Part shown: positions 48,394 to 59,167 of the stretch, piece by piece
Numbering within the stretch: the stretch's first letter is position 1
Layout of the letters: every line of letters begins with the position of its first letter
NCBI GenBank assembly: GCA_963920575.1
Contig: OY986973.1
Span: 21,743,851 to 21,807,850, forward strand
Direction of reading: 5' to 3'
Length of the DNA: 64,000 nucleotides
Origin: Narthecium ossifragum
Lineage: Eukaryota; Streptophyta; Magnoliopsida; Dioscoreales; Nartheciaceae
Position numbers and translations under genes: made by a program
Notes under the pieces: generated by a model
Databases searched by the model: none
Told to the model about the DNA's origin: nothing
The model's input: only the letters and a program-made list of their open reading frames with translations

Positions 48394-49164
48394 ATGGACA
48401 CCAATGTTATACGGATGAATCTACTCAACAGAAACAACTGGAGCCTATGGAAGACAAAGATGGAGGATCTGTTATTCTGCAGGGATCTCTACGAGCCTCT
48501 GCATGGAATAGAAAAGAAGCCTAAAGGGATGGAGGAAGGAGAATGGAACAAGCTGGACAGGAAGGCCTTGGCAACTATCTGACAGTGTTTGGAAGATGGC
48601 GTCTACCACCACGTATCGACGATGACGACAGCCAAAGATCTGTGGGACAAGCTTCACGAGCTTTACGAGAGGAAGTCTGTTGGAAACAAAACTTTCTTGA
48701 TCCGACAGCTTGTGAATCTGAAGTACCAGGATGGAGGGTCGATAGCCGAGCACCTGAATGAGTTCCAGAGCATCGTAAACCAACTTGCTACCATGAAGAT
48801 GTTCCTAGATGACGACCTGAAGGCATCACTCCTGCTTAGTTCTTTGCCAGATTCTTGGGAGAACCTGGTAGTATCGCTCAGCAACTCAGCGCCTGACGGA
48901 GCAGTATCTCTGAACCAAGTTACAGGCTGTTTGCTGAACGAAGAGACCAGACGGAAGGCTACTGAAACAAAGCAGACAGATTCAGAGTCTATGGTGGCAG
49001 TGAACCAAGGCAGAAGAAAGAGTGTCACTTGCTATTACTGTGGCAAAGCAGGCCATGTGAAGAAGCAGTGCAGGAAGTACAAGAAGGACGTCAGAGATTG
49101 CAAGGTTGATGATGGTGAAGATGGGAGCGCCGCGATCGCCACGCGATTCGTGGATGTCCTGTGA
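48394..49164 (+). pseudogene. Copia gag polyprotein with one in-frame stop
   Basis: The frame starts MDTNVIRMNLLNRNNWSLWK and has the typical Copia gag region (ATMTTAKDLWDKLHELYE-like text, IRQLVNLKYQDGGSIAEHLN, LLLSSLPDSWENLVVSL). It ends with one CCHC zinc knuckle (CYYCGKAGHVKKQC) near 49030-49071 and a basic tail. A TGA at 48580-48582 interrupts it before QCLEDGV. The remaining frame is intact, consistent with a recent mutation. Gag normally forms the particle that packages element RNA. Confidence 0.9.
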
Positions 49165-49576
49165 CGGGGGAGTTTCCGTGCTAGGAGCACGAGAAGGTGT
49201 ATCCGGTCGATCGAAGCGGCCGAGGATATCTGAGTTACAAGCCCGGGACGTACTGTGACTTGAAGGCGAGAAAGCAACCGAGAAGATCAAGACTTGACGG
49301 CGACATCCAAGACTTGGTGGACAGTTCTCGATGATGATTCTGAATCCGATGTGAGATCCGGAGTTCAATGGTAGATCTGAGGTTGATGGTGTTATCCAAC
49401 TTCGACGGCAACTTCAATGGTAGATCTGAGGTTAAAGTGGCTAGCTGGCGGCACTGGAGGTGGCATGACGGCGGCGCAGTCCAAATTCGATGGCAATCTG
49501 AGTTTGATGGAGTTTTTCGAGCTTGATGGAATATCCAGGTTCGACGGTGTACCCTCATATGTCGGACGGGGGAGTT

Positions 49577-50316
49577 TGTTGACTTTTCCTCCAAATGAGG
49601 ATGACGGCAGCAGAGTGGTTTTGAATTGGATCGATCGACGGATCGATCTAACCTCTCATATTAGCATGGATTTATTGACCGATCGATCGGGCCTTGATAA
49701 ATAGCAGCAAAGGATCGATCGGACTGTGCATATTTTCCTAGACAGAAGGCACCTATTATTGAACGGCAAGGTCGGATCGATCGGACGATCGATCCTTCTT
49801 CGGGATTCTGAGATTTTGACGGACGGATCGATCGGTCTCTCAGAGTTCGATCGATCCTACTCGGGATTTTTGGAATTCGTCGACGCTCAAGCAAACCGAT
49901 CGATCCTTCTCTATAGTTAGATCGATCGGACTCTATTGGACGGGCAGATCCGACGGCTTATATTTAATCCGGATTTGTGTTTAATGGAGACTATAAATAG
50001 GATGCTTTTAGGGTTTCTTTGTGTGGGAGAGATGTTATTGAGAGGCTTATGAGAGTTGTGAGAGTAGGCAATCCTAGAGAGAGATCTCTTTGTCTCTGCT
50101 AGGGTTTGGGCTGTGTAATCTCTCTCTCATAGTGAAGATTTCCTCTGCTGCCCGTGGTTTTTTCCTTCCAGTTGTTGCTGGTAGGTTTTTCCACGTAAAT
50201 CCTTGTCTCCACTTTTTCCTTTTCTTTTGTGATTTGGTTGTTTCTCTTCCGCTGCGACATCCCCGTACTATCTGGCGTATCTCCGACATCGTCGGGACCC
50301 CTCAGACTCCCCAACA
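49577..50316 (+). repeat. 3' LTR of the Copia-type element
   Basis: Nearly identical to the 5' LTR, with the same TATAAATA (49992-49999) and GATCGATC words. The differences are single bases. GACGGGGGAGTTT, the polypurine tract just before it, also occurs at 49163, right after the gag stop. Confidence 0.92.
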
Positions 50317-51504
50317 ATGGAGACGGAGAAAATTGCAGAGAGTATTCGCGCCGTGTCTGGTGGAGCAAATTTTAGGGACGTCGATTCCTTCCAGGGACTC
50401 GTGTTGCTGGACCCATGATCCCAGAGGTACCCTTTCTTCGAAATATGCACACTTCATGATCTATGGTCTGGACAGGGGAGCGGCAAGGGAGCCTTCGTTT
50501 CACTGGGGCTATGTCTGGAAGGCGCCCATTCGGTCCCCATTTGAAGACTTTCCTGTGGCATCTACCGCATCGCAAACTGCTTGTGCTTGAAGCCCTAATG
50601 AGAGTTGGAGCAGTGGGCGACGACCTCTACATGCGATGTAGAGCTGGGCACAAGTATATCCAGCACCTTTTTTGTCGTGCATCCATTCTAGAGCAATATG
50701 TGAGCTTGTTTTTCGACAAGACGAGGTGTTTTTGGAAGTGGAAGGCTGGCTTCGATGGCAGGAGCTTATCATGGGGGACACGCGTAAGAAGATCTCGAAG
50801 GAGAGGAGGACCAAAGTGGGGTACTACCTCTGGTTGTTATGGAAGAACAGGAATGCTGCTACTTTTAAGAAGGATGGAGAAACGCCATAGCAGATTGCAA
50901 GGGCTATTCAGTGGCAGGTGAAAGAATGGCTTCTCATGGATGGAAAGACGTTAGAGGATCTGTCTTCCCAGCGACAGAATCAAGACCCGGGATTCGTCAT
51001 TGTCCAATCAGATGCATCTCTTGTCCCCTCCCAACATCTGGCTAGACTTGGCATCATTGGCTTTGATAAAGACCATATGGTAGAGTGGATGGTATCTAGC
51101 TGTCTAACTGTCAATGACACTGCTCATGCGGAGTTGGAGGCTTTCGCTTTGGGTCTAGACATGGCGAAGCAACGAGGCACCAAGAAGGTGATTTTCGAAG
51201 CGGATGCGAACGACCTTGTGGATTGATTCTCTTGCTGGAAGTTTTGGCCGGTTCAGTTTCGAAGGAGGCTGCAGTCCTTGAGTTGGGAGATGGCTCAGAT
51301 AGGCGAGGTTGTTCATTCCGAGGGAAGAGAATTTTGTTGCGGATGGATTGGCGAGATCTACTCGTAGTCTTGTGAATCAATCTTTTTGGTCGAGGACCAT
51401 GGATTGCCTAGTGATGTGGCCGCCTGGTTTTGGTAGTACGTAGCTGTTTGTTGTGTTTTTAAATTACACTGGCCTCTAGCTCACTTGGTAAAAAAAAAAA
51501 AAAA

Positions 51505-51929
51505 TTGATTTTTGGGATATCAAAGTTTTCAGGGCACGTATGTAAATAACAATTCATAAAAGCCTATGAAAATATTGGATTATATCTCTTTGAAAAAAGA
51601 TTTTTTAGTCACTTTGAACTCAATTGGTCACTGAGATATATCCCTTTAAAAAATAAAAAGTTTTACACTAATTAAAATGACTATTTTTGAAGGCCAAAAT
51701 TCGGTTCAGCTAGTAAAGGGTGTTATGCTGGGTTGTTTACATATGTGTCCCTAAAAGCTTACTAAATTACATATATACCCCAACATTCTCTCATATTGTA
51801 TATATAGCTCGACAAATATTAAAAAAAAATTCAAACCATATCCATCTGTCCTCATTCATTTAAAATGCCTTATAAAATGACTATTTTTCCGTTTATTCAT
51901 GTTTATTAGGATTTAACTCACAAGTGTAT
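51505..51929. other. AT-rich spacer before the assembly gap
   Basis: No gene or repeat boundary recognised between the LINE poly-A tail and the gap. Confidence 0.5.
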
Positions 51930-52129
51930 NNNNNNNNNNNNNNNNNNNNNNNNNNNNNNNNNNNNNNNNNNNNNNNNNNNNNNNNNNNNNNNNNNNNNNN
52001 NNNNNNNNNNNNNNNNNNNNNNNNNNNNNNNNNNNNNNNNNNNNNNNNNNNNNNNNNNNNNNNNNNNNNNNNNNNNNNNNNNNNNNNNNNNNNNNNNNNN
52101 NNNNNNNNNNNNNNNNNNNNNNNNNNNNN
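51930..52129. other. Assembly gap (200 N)
   Basis: Exactly 200 undetermined bases, a conventional placeholder size, so the true distance is unknown. Apparent reading frames across it are meaningless. Confidence 0.99.
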
Positions 52130-52640
52130 AAAGGGAAGAAACAGAGCACCGTGGGAAGAAGAGAAAGAAAGAAGAAGAAGAGAAGAGAAGAGAGGGAAGG
52201 AAGAGGAAGGTAAAGCCCGGGGAAAGCCGGCGAAGCCGGGGAAAAGCTGGGGGAGGGGAGGGAAAGTCCTCCCTCCCCTGACAGGGGAAAACGACGGTCG
52301 GCTTCGTCATCGCGGAAGAGAAGAAAAGCCACCGACAGGTTGCTCACGAGACCGATCGGTCGCTCCTTCTAGCGATCATCGCTCAAGGGCCGTAAGCTGC
52401 CCAAAAGCAAGCCTCCACGCGCCCGAGCTGGGATCTTCCGATCCCGAGTCCACCTAACCATTCTAAACAAATACAAACACATACCAGGCCAATGTGTGCA
52501 CACGCGGGTGTGAAACAAACCAACAAGGCGTAATTTATCAAATTGCCCTTGTGGTCCAAGAAATAATGCGATCCACCGGATCGCGCGCTCGACGCGAGGC
52601 AAACCAACGAGCCACGGGCCTGACCAAGCCGGTCGACCCA
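52130..52640 (-). mobile_element. Truncated LTR, relative of the 29832-32432 and 60001-61369 LTRs
   Basis: Read in reverse it shares with them the stretch around CGCGGGTGTGAAAC-, AATTTATCAAATTGCCCTTG- and GCGATC-type words, in the same order before the expected LTR start. It also has ACCGATCGGTCGC near 52350. One end lies in the gap and the other is unclear, so no target duplication can be checked. Confidence 0.5.
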
Positions 52641-52979
52641 GGAGTAGAGGGACGCCCCCCCCCTTCCCGCGGGCGTGGGCGGTTGGAGGCCGAGCGGGCA
52701 TGGGCGGCGCCGCCGACCACCCCTCTCCCTCCCTCTCTCCCTCCCTCCCACGGGCGTGGGCAGCGGCCGGGGGTGGGGAGGCGACGGGGTGCCGGCGGTG
52801 ACTGCCGGTGTGGTGGGGGGTGGTGGAGGAGGTGAGGGTGGGATGGGGGGAGAGGGAGAGGTAGGAGATGAGGGTAGTTTAGGGTTTTTTTTATTTTTTT
52901 TTATTTTTTTTTCAAAAAATGAAAAAAATGCTGAAGTGTGGTGTGTTGAATTCAAAGTGGGGTGCATATAGCCGCACCC
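52641..52979. mobile_element. Partial relative of the foldback MITE at 58934-59158
   Basis: It ends GTGGGGTGCATATAGCCGCACCC, matching the terminal repeat of the 58934-59158 element. It shares the internal run GGTGGTGGAGGAGGTGAGGGTGGGATGGGG...GATGAGGGTAGTTTAGGGTTTTT in the same order. The opposite terminal repeat is not visible, perhaps lost in the gap or by truncation. Confidence 0.5.
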
Positions 52980-53542
52980 TAAAACATATTTGAGGATACA
53001 TGTATAATTGGTTATTTCATGAGAGCATTCATGCACCTGGATCTTATGAGGGGTACATACGTAAATAAAAATAAATTCATTTTTAAGTGGCAACCCCCAT
53101 CTAGGATTCATGGTACAATTGCTTCATCCAAAAACTATTATTATCACACATTTTGGAATAATGAAAAAATTTCACGGCTATTACATAGTCTTGTATCGGA
53201 CAACCTGAACGTTTAAGGGACATGATGCCATACAATATAAAATGATTCTCCCTATATGGCTATATGTGCAACCAAACAGCACAATAGAGATCATATAAGA
53301 TTACAACTCCACTAGAGAAGAGAGAAGTAGCTGTATTTTTAAGAGAAAACCAAATTCAAGTGTCTCTAATTGATGTCTATGGATCAATGAGCAAACATAG
53401 AGGTCACATAAGTTGAAAGCTTTGCAACAAAATTCCCTTTGACATAAGTGGTACATACTAGAGGAGCTTAACAAAACCTCTTATTTAAGGACCTCTCTCA
53501 GGGCTTCCAAGAACAAGCTTGCACTTGGAGCCTTCCGAAATT
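52980..53542. other. Spacer and TrpB2 3' region
   Basis: No feature recognised except the likely 3' untranslated region of the minus-strand tryptophan synthase gene near 53270-53542. Confidence 0.4.
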
Positions 53543-56500
53543 TCAGACTGCGACATGGGGGATGGCAGCCATTGCTGCCTGAACCTTCTCTTTGGAGTAA
53601 GATAAATCGACCATATCCCCTTGCAGATACTTCTCATATGAGGCCAGGTCAAAATGGCCATGGCCACACATAGCCATGAGAATGACTTTTGGCTCACCAG
53701 TCTCCTTGCAATGTAAAGCCTCTCTAATAGTAGCAGCTATGGCATGTGTTGGTTCTGGGGCTGGAATTAGACCTTCTGTACGCGCAAATTGTATAGCGGC
53801 TGCAATAAAAGAAAAGAAGTAAACAAAACCATCACTAGTTTCTGCTCGGGAAGCATTGCTAGCCAATCATCCATCAAATCCATAAGTAGCCTGCCAGTTG
53901 ATTGTGCAGAACATACAGAATCAAGTTATTGTACCTAAGCATGAAGACTGCAATGGAAGGACAAGACATATTTACAAGCCTGAGGTTTGGTATCATTGGC
54001 ACATATTCATGCCCTTCTCAAAATGTCTTTTAGTTTCATACTTCGGTACATACCACATTCATCAATCACCTTGAACTATTAATGCCAAAGTTTCTAGCCA
54101 TATCCACACATAAGAAAGCCACCAGAGTTCCACAAGCACCTTTGTTTCATCAACTCTGCTCCAATCCTCAAAGATTCATTAAATTTCAAACACCGGGTAT
54201 GGATTTTTTATGCCAATTATTATCATGCCTCATCTTCATCAGTATTCTGATAATATCACACCATGTACATAGGAAAGTGCATCACAATTAAAGTTTCTTT
54301 TCCCTCATCTTCATACGTCTTCTGATGGTACAACATCAGATACAGAGAAACATGTATCACTATGTAAAATATAGCATGTACAAAAACTTAAGCATGACCC
54401 TTACCTTCATAAAATAGTAACTAAAAGTCTAAAACCATGCAGCCATTCCAAAATTTTTATTCATTACTTCATGAGAATTGCCATCATTCATTCATCAGAT
54501 CTTTTAGCTTGCCTTTCCTAAATCAGATGCTTTCTACAATTCAATAAGAAAAATGTAGGCAAGGCTCGCTCCCTATGAAATTTCCCATATTATACAAGAT
54601 AAATTTTTTCTGAGCCGTAAACCATATTTTCATCATTGTGACATTAGTAGTTGAATAATTTTACCTTGAAAGCATTCAGTCTGAGGTAGTGCAATAGCTT
54701 CCATGAACCCCAACTCATACACATGAGAAATTAGCGGAGCCATTCCGTGATACCGTAAACCACCTGCAGTGCAAATGGTAACTTTGCTAGTTCAAGATAG
54801 GACAAAGAAAGTAATATTCTTAGCTTGAGGGTGACAGATTCACCTGCGTGAATCGGGTCAGGAACAAAGTCATGCCCTAGAGTGTGCATCTTCATTAGTG
54901 GTGTCAACCCCGCGGTGTCTCCATAATCATAAGCATAGATCCCTTTGGTGAGGGACGGACATGCTGCAGGCTCCACTGCTCTTATTACAGGATTGATTCT
55001 TCCTCTGAGCATCTCTCGGATGAAAGGAAATGTAAGCCCACCAAAATTAGAACCTCCACCAGTACATCCGATGATCACATCTGGCGTCTCACCTATCACT
55101 TCCAGCTGTTTCAGGCACTCCTCACCGATAACAGTTTGGTGTAGCAGTACATGATTCAGCACACTCCCTAAACAGTACTTAGTATCCGCATGTGTGGCTG
55201 CTACTTCTACTGCCTCAGAGATTGCAATCCCCAAACTACCAGGGCTTAAAGGATCCATCTCTAGAATTTTCCTGCCGGCCTCAGTTACAGTGGAAGGCGA
55301 AGGGTGCACCTTAGCTCCCCAAGTTTGCATCATTAGCTTTCTATAAGGCTTCTGATCATAGGAAGCGCGCACTTGCCAGACCTGCACAAAGAATTCAGCA
55401 ATCAAATTGGTTAACATGAATGCGAACTTTGATGGTAACGAATCGACTACTCACTTCACAATTGAGACCAAACAGGCTACACGCAAAGGCCAACGAACTT
55501 CCCCACTGACCTGCACCAGTTTCAGTCACAACATTCTTGACTCCTTGCTTTGCATTATACCAGGCTTGTGGCACTGCAGTGTTTGGCTTATGAGATCCAG
55601 CTGGGCTTGTGCCTTCGTATTTGTAGTATATTTTTGCTGGTGTGCCAAGAAGCTTCTCCAGTCTCTTAGCCCTATGTTTCAACATTCGTGATTAGTCCTC
55701 TTTTAAACTTCTCAAAATGATGTAACATGAAGTACTATCTGCGGTAACAAACCTGATCAGTGGCGTTGGCCGCCAAAGGCTGTAGATGTCAAGAACTTCT
55801 TCGGGTATGTCAATGAACCGTTGTTCACTGACCTCTTGCATGATCAACTCATCTGGGAAGATGGCTGCTAAATCTTCAAACTGGACTGGCTTGTGAGTCA
55901 TGGGATGCAGAACTGGGGGAGGTTTCTGAGGGAGATCAGCTATAAGATTGTACCATTGCTTCGGGATTTCAGTTGCACCTAGATGTGCAGAACTTGCTCT
56001 GGCTCGCAGTCTGAATGTAGAAGAAAGCTTCGGATAGCTAACAAGTTTTTTTGGTGTACTCCAGAGGAATGCCTCCTCAACACCTGAACCACAAGAGATA
56101 ATTTAAGAGGTCTTTGATAAAATAAAACAGGATAAACATTTATAAAAGACAATATCTCTATGGAACATAGGCAACATAAATCCAGAAACTCAGTACTCAA
56201 ATTTGTCTCTCAACTTTCAAGGCTTTACTGAAGTAAAGAACCGAGATGTCCACGATCTTGCTGTCAAAGGACAAGCTGTTTTAGCAAGCAAGGGGAAAAA
56301 CAAAGATCGAGACGAAGACTTCAATTTCTCCAAAAAATGAGCATGTTCATTCATGTAACTGTATCAATCCTCTTAGCTTAAAATCCATGGTGATAAATCT
56401 TTCATGATATGACAAACTTTGAAAAAACTAAGGTAATTAATCGGCGAGCTTAGCTTTACCAGAGGTACTTCTTTTGCACCATGATCACTATTATTCTCCC

Positions 56501-57232
56501 CTTTGGCCCTCTTTCTTCCCACTTCTCACATGTATGTTCCACTCTAATATTGTTTCCTTTAAAATGGTCTGTACCTCCAACAACATATATGAAACTAAAT
56601 ACTCTCTGTCCCTCAAACCAGCTGATCCCTTCTACATGATGCTTCAAATATGATTCCAAAAAATAATTAACAACCTAAAGTAGAAGTTAACAATAACTAA
56701 AAGATCTTAAACCAAGATCCCATATATTCAAGAACAACATTTTCCGACAGAATATCCGATCCCCAGCCTAGAAGATGAAAGGTGGAAGTGTAAGGTCTTA
56801 ACCACAGTTAGCACAAGATTTGGTACTGTAGCTAGCCAAAATATATAATGGTTGTCTCAGTGATTCCTACATCCCTCTCTGCTTACCAATCAACTCAACT
56901 CATGGTCTCTTGTACAACTGATTCATCCTGTCCCAAACCTAGTTCTAAAAAAAGATCAATAATAGGACAAGCTATTAATTCCTTACGCCCATCCATCATA
57001 GTGAATGCAAAAGGAAAACATTCAAGCTCCAGATTTGAACAGACTTGTGCAAAACCAATTGGGCTTTCTTTCTGCAAACCAAGTAAAAAAAAATTCAAGA
57101 TTTTTAAGGGGAAAAAAGGAGATCATGTTGGCATAGAAATTAATCACCATTCTTTGAGCCTGATTTGGTCACACGATGACCCAGTGGAGCTTGGGAAGGA
57201 GGTGGAGACAAGCGGAAGAAGGCCAAAGCCAT
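53543..57232 (-). CDS. Tryptophan synthase beta chain, type 2 (TrpB2), six exons
   Basis: Exons on the minus strand are 57148-57232, 55753-56083, 55455-55671, 54844-55381, 54665-54763 and 53543-53799. Junctions are GT-AG, phases close, and the product is 508 residues. The first 60 or so residues are Ser/Arg-rich with few acids, a likely plastid transit peptide. The PLP lysine is K167 in [11 protein letters not shown], and the phosphate-binding loop is [11 protein letters not shown] (about 316-326). [13 protein letters not shown] and [19 protein letters not shown] mark the type-2 branch, which differs from the classical TSB1/TSB2 enzymes that pair with the alpha chain. Type-2 enzymes condense indole and serine to tryptophan, perhaps salvaging free indole without an alpha partner. 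Arabidopsis has one such gene (At5g38530). Confidence 0.95.
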
Positions 57233-57240
57233 GACCAGAG

Positions 57241-57243
57241 CTG

Positions 57244-57283
<40 letters not shown>

Positions 57284-57308
57284 CTCCTCTCTCTCTCTCT
57301 CTCTCTCT
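57241..57308. repeat. CT microsatellite in the TrpB2 leader
   Basis: A long, slightly interrupted CT repeat directly upstream of the TrpB2 start codon, read as GA on the gene strand. GA-rich leaders are common in plants and bind GAGA-type BPC factors; the length is likely polymorphic. Confidence 0.9.
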
Positions 57309-57551
57309 GTCTCTATATTGGGAGTGAGTGAATGAATGAATACTCTAGTCTCTAGGCTGCTTGAGGTGCTTGGGGCTTCTCATGCAGTATTCAAGTATTG
57401 ACTGTCATGTGTGCATATTAATGTTACAGGCGCAGCTTTAAATGAAATCTATGATTGAAATTTGTGTACATACGTACGTGGCATTTGCATTCTTAAATAA
57501 AAATTGAAAAATGATTTGCGTCCCACCCATTAGGGTGGGAAATCTCCACAT

Positions 57552-57582
57552 CCACGTGGCTGGATCAAATCCAGCCACGTGG
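57552..57582. repeat. Palindrome with two G-boxes upstream of TrpB2
   Basis: CCACGTGGCTGGAT, three bases, then its exact reverse complement. Each arm contains CACGTG. It lies about 320 bases 5' of the TrpB2 start codon, so it could act as a paired bZIP/bHLH site, or be a transposon end. Confidence 0.75.
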
Positions 57583-57649
57583 TGCAATCCCAACGGGTAA
57601 AGAGGGATGTTTGGGGGGTTTTGGGTTATTAAGGAGGGGTGTTTTGGAG

Positions 57650-58200
57650 ATTTAATATAATAGATATTACTATTTATGTAAATATATTTATATAGGTATG
57701 TATGGATGAATATATAAATAACATATATACAAATGCTATTTATATGCGTATTTACATATATGTGATTTATATTATCATTTATATAAAAACATATATATGT
57801 ATGTTATTTTGTATGAATGTATAAATATGTGTTATTTATATATAAATTAACATGAAGGTATGTATATATGTAAATCTATATTCTATATGTATATATATAC
57901 ATAAAATGTAAATCTATATGTAGGTGGGACGTATATGTAGGTGTGTATTTATAGATTTATACATAAATACACACCTACATATAGATTTATATGTAGGTGG
58001 GACGTATATGTATGTACATTTATTTTAGATATGTATACATATATATACTAAATATATACATATATATTTTTCATATATATATTCCACTTATATAACATAT
58101 ATATATATATACACTACATATATACATATATATTCCACTTATCATATATATTCTACTTATATTTAATATATATATAATGTTAAATGAGAGAGATAGAGTA
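57650..58200. repeat. AT-rich ATATAT tract with 19-bp hairpin
   Basis: Over 500 bases dominated by TATATA, with local direct repeats (TATATGTAGGTGGGACGTATATGTA twice). A perfect inverted repeat has arms at 57934-57952 and 57963-57981 (TATGTAGGTGTGTATTTAT and its complement). It probably marks decayed repeats with ends near 57520 and 58240 that share CCACACC/GGTGTGGA words. Confidence 0.7.
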
Positions 58201-58933
58201 GAGCTGGTGAGTGCGTTCCAGCTAGGGGGTGTGGATTCTCCACACCCACCCAGTGGTACGTATATCACCACTCATAAAAATTAAGAGCGCTGATTGGTGC
58301 ACACTTCACATTACAGATAGACATCCACTATCGATAGGTTCGTTATCGATTCATATACATGTCTATCGGTAGTGGGCTATCGATAGGTTGTATAACTACC
58401 GATTCATATACATGTGAAATGCACATGCCACGTGGACATGTGCACAAATCATTTCTGAAAAATTAACGTTACAAGCGCATCTTGATGACAAAGTAAGCTT
58501 TGTTGGATTAAAGTCAAACATTTGCACTGCCATGTGTTAAATGTAGGTGATAAAACAAAAGATCCAATGGGACTCTATGGGATCCAATCATAAATCAGTT
58601 TATGAGTTAAAGTGGAACAGCCCTTTTTAAAAATGCAAACTTGGGTGGATTTCATGAGGTTTGAGAATTCACAAGATCTATATCTAGGTACGGAAATCAC
58701 TTGCATGGAGGGGGAGTTTTTGGCTGGTTGCCGGAGAAAGACTTCGGTTGCCATTTGCTGAAGAAGAGAGAAACCGCTCGTCGGAAATTGGTGGCTGGTC
58801 ACCGTATCTCGAAGTGGAGGCAATCCGTTCGATGTTAGGTTAGGGTAGTTTAGATAATGTGATGTGATGTGGTCTTAAGGGTAGTTTGGGTAAGGTTTAG
58901 AATATGGTATTGTGTGATGAGCAATTTAACACA
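58201..58933. other. Spacer, no gene recognised
   Basis: 58320-58410 carries a duplicated segment with CTATCGATAGGTT and CGATTCATATACATGT words. The frame at 58575-58823 matches no family I know. Confidence 0.4.
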
Positions 58934-59158
58934 GGGTGCGGCTATCCGCACAACAAGTTGGACTCAACACACCACATCCTAGATTTTTTGAAAAAATAAA
59001 AATAAAAAACCGAAAACCCTAAACTACCCTCATCCCCTACCTCCCCTCTCTCCCCCATCCTATCCTCATCTCCTCCACCACCCCCCGCCAAATTTTTTTT
59101 TCAAAAAATCTGGGATGTGGTGTATTGAGTCCAACTTGTTGTGCGGATAGCTGCACCC
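58934..59158. mobile_element. Foldback MITE, Mutator-like, 225 bp
   Basis: Long terminal inverted repeats of about 55-60 bases start GGGTGCGGCTATCCGCACAA and include AAGTTGGACTCAA and GATTTTTTGAAAA. 9-base flanks TTTAACACA (58925-58933) and TTTAACATG (59159-59167) match at seven positions, the Mutator target size. The centre is GC/CT-rich (CCTCATCTCCTCCACCACC). No coding capacity. Confidence 0.78.
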
Positions 59159-59167
59159 TTTAACATG

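Larger units (their letters stand above)
47541..50316 (+). mobile_element. Young gag-only Ty1/Copia-type retrotransposon, 2776 bp
   Basis: Two 740-base LTRs (47541-48280 and 49577-50316, TGTTGAC...CCCCAACA) are flanked by the perfect duplication ATGGA (47536-47540 and 50317-50321). I count about ten differences between the LTRs by eye, indicating a recent insertion. The interior of about 1.3 kb has a tRNA-Met primer site, a gag frame with one stop, and a polypurine tract (ACGGGGGAG) before the 3' LTR. Protease, integrase and reverse transcriptase are missing, so movement would need a partner element. It sits inside the LINE. Confidence 0.92.
44496..51504 (+). mobile_element. LINE (L1-type) remnant split by two LTR insertions
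   Basis: Pieces in order: an ORF1-like stretch (about 44870-45010; LGTPLLVDQNSNSLDACSFA, DLSKPMKDGIIV); the end of reverse transcriptase (45030-45630; HADDSFLI holds the ADD motif, then LSLPGKITLLRHV, and later FLWDGKRGEFLVVRWEVACF); a zinc-binding RT-associated region (50500-50720; LKTFLWHLPHRKLLVLEALM); and an RNase H domain (50918-51226; QSDASL, DTAHAELEAFALGL, FEADANDL). A poly-A tail ends it at 51490-51504. Stops and frameshifts are frequent, and ORF1 is fused almost directly to the late RT, so much of the interior was deleted. The left end is approximate. Insertions at 45636-47297 and 47541-50316 interrupt it; flanking frames rejoin across both. Confidence 0.85.

Noticed and set aside
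51913..52457. Open frames spanning the N run
   Set aside because: Most of each frame is undetermined sequence; these are artefacts of translating N.
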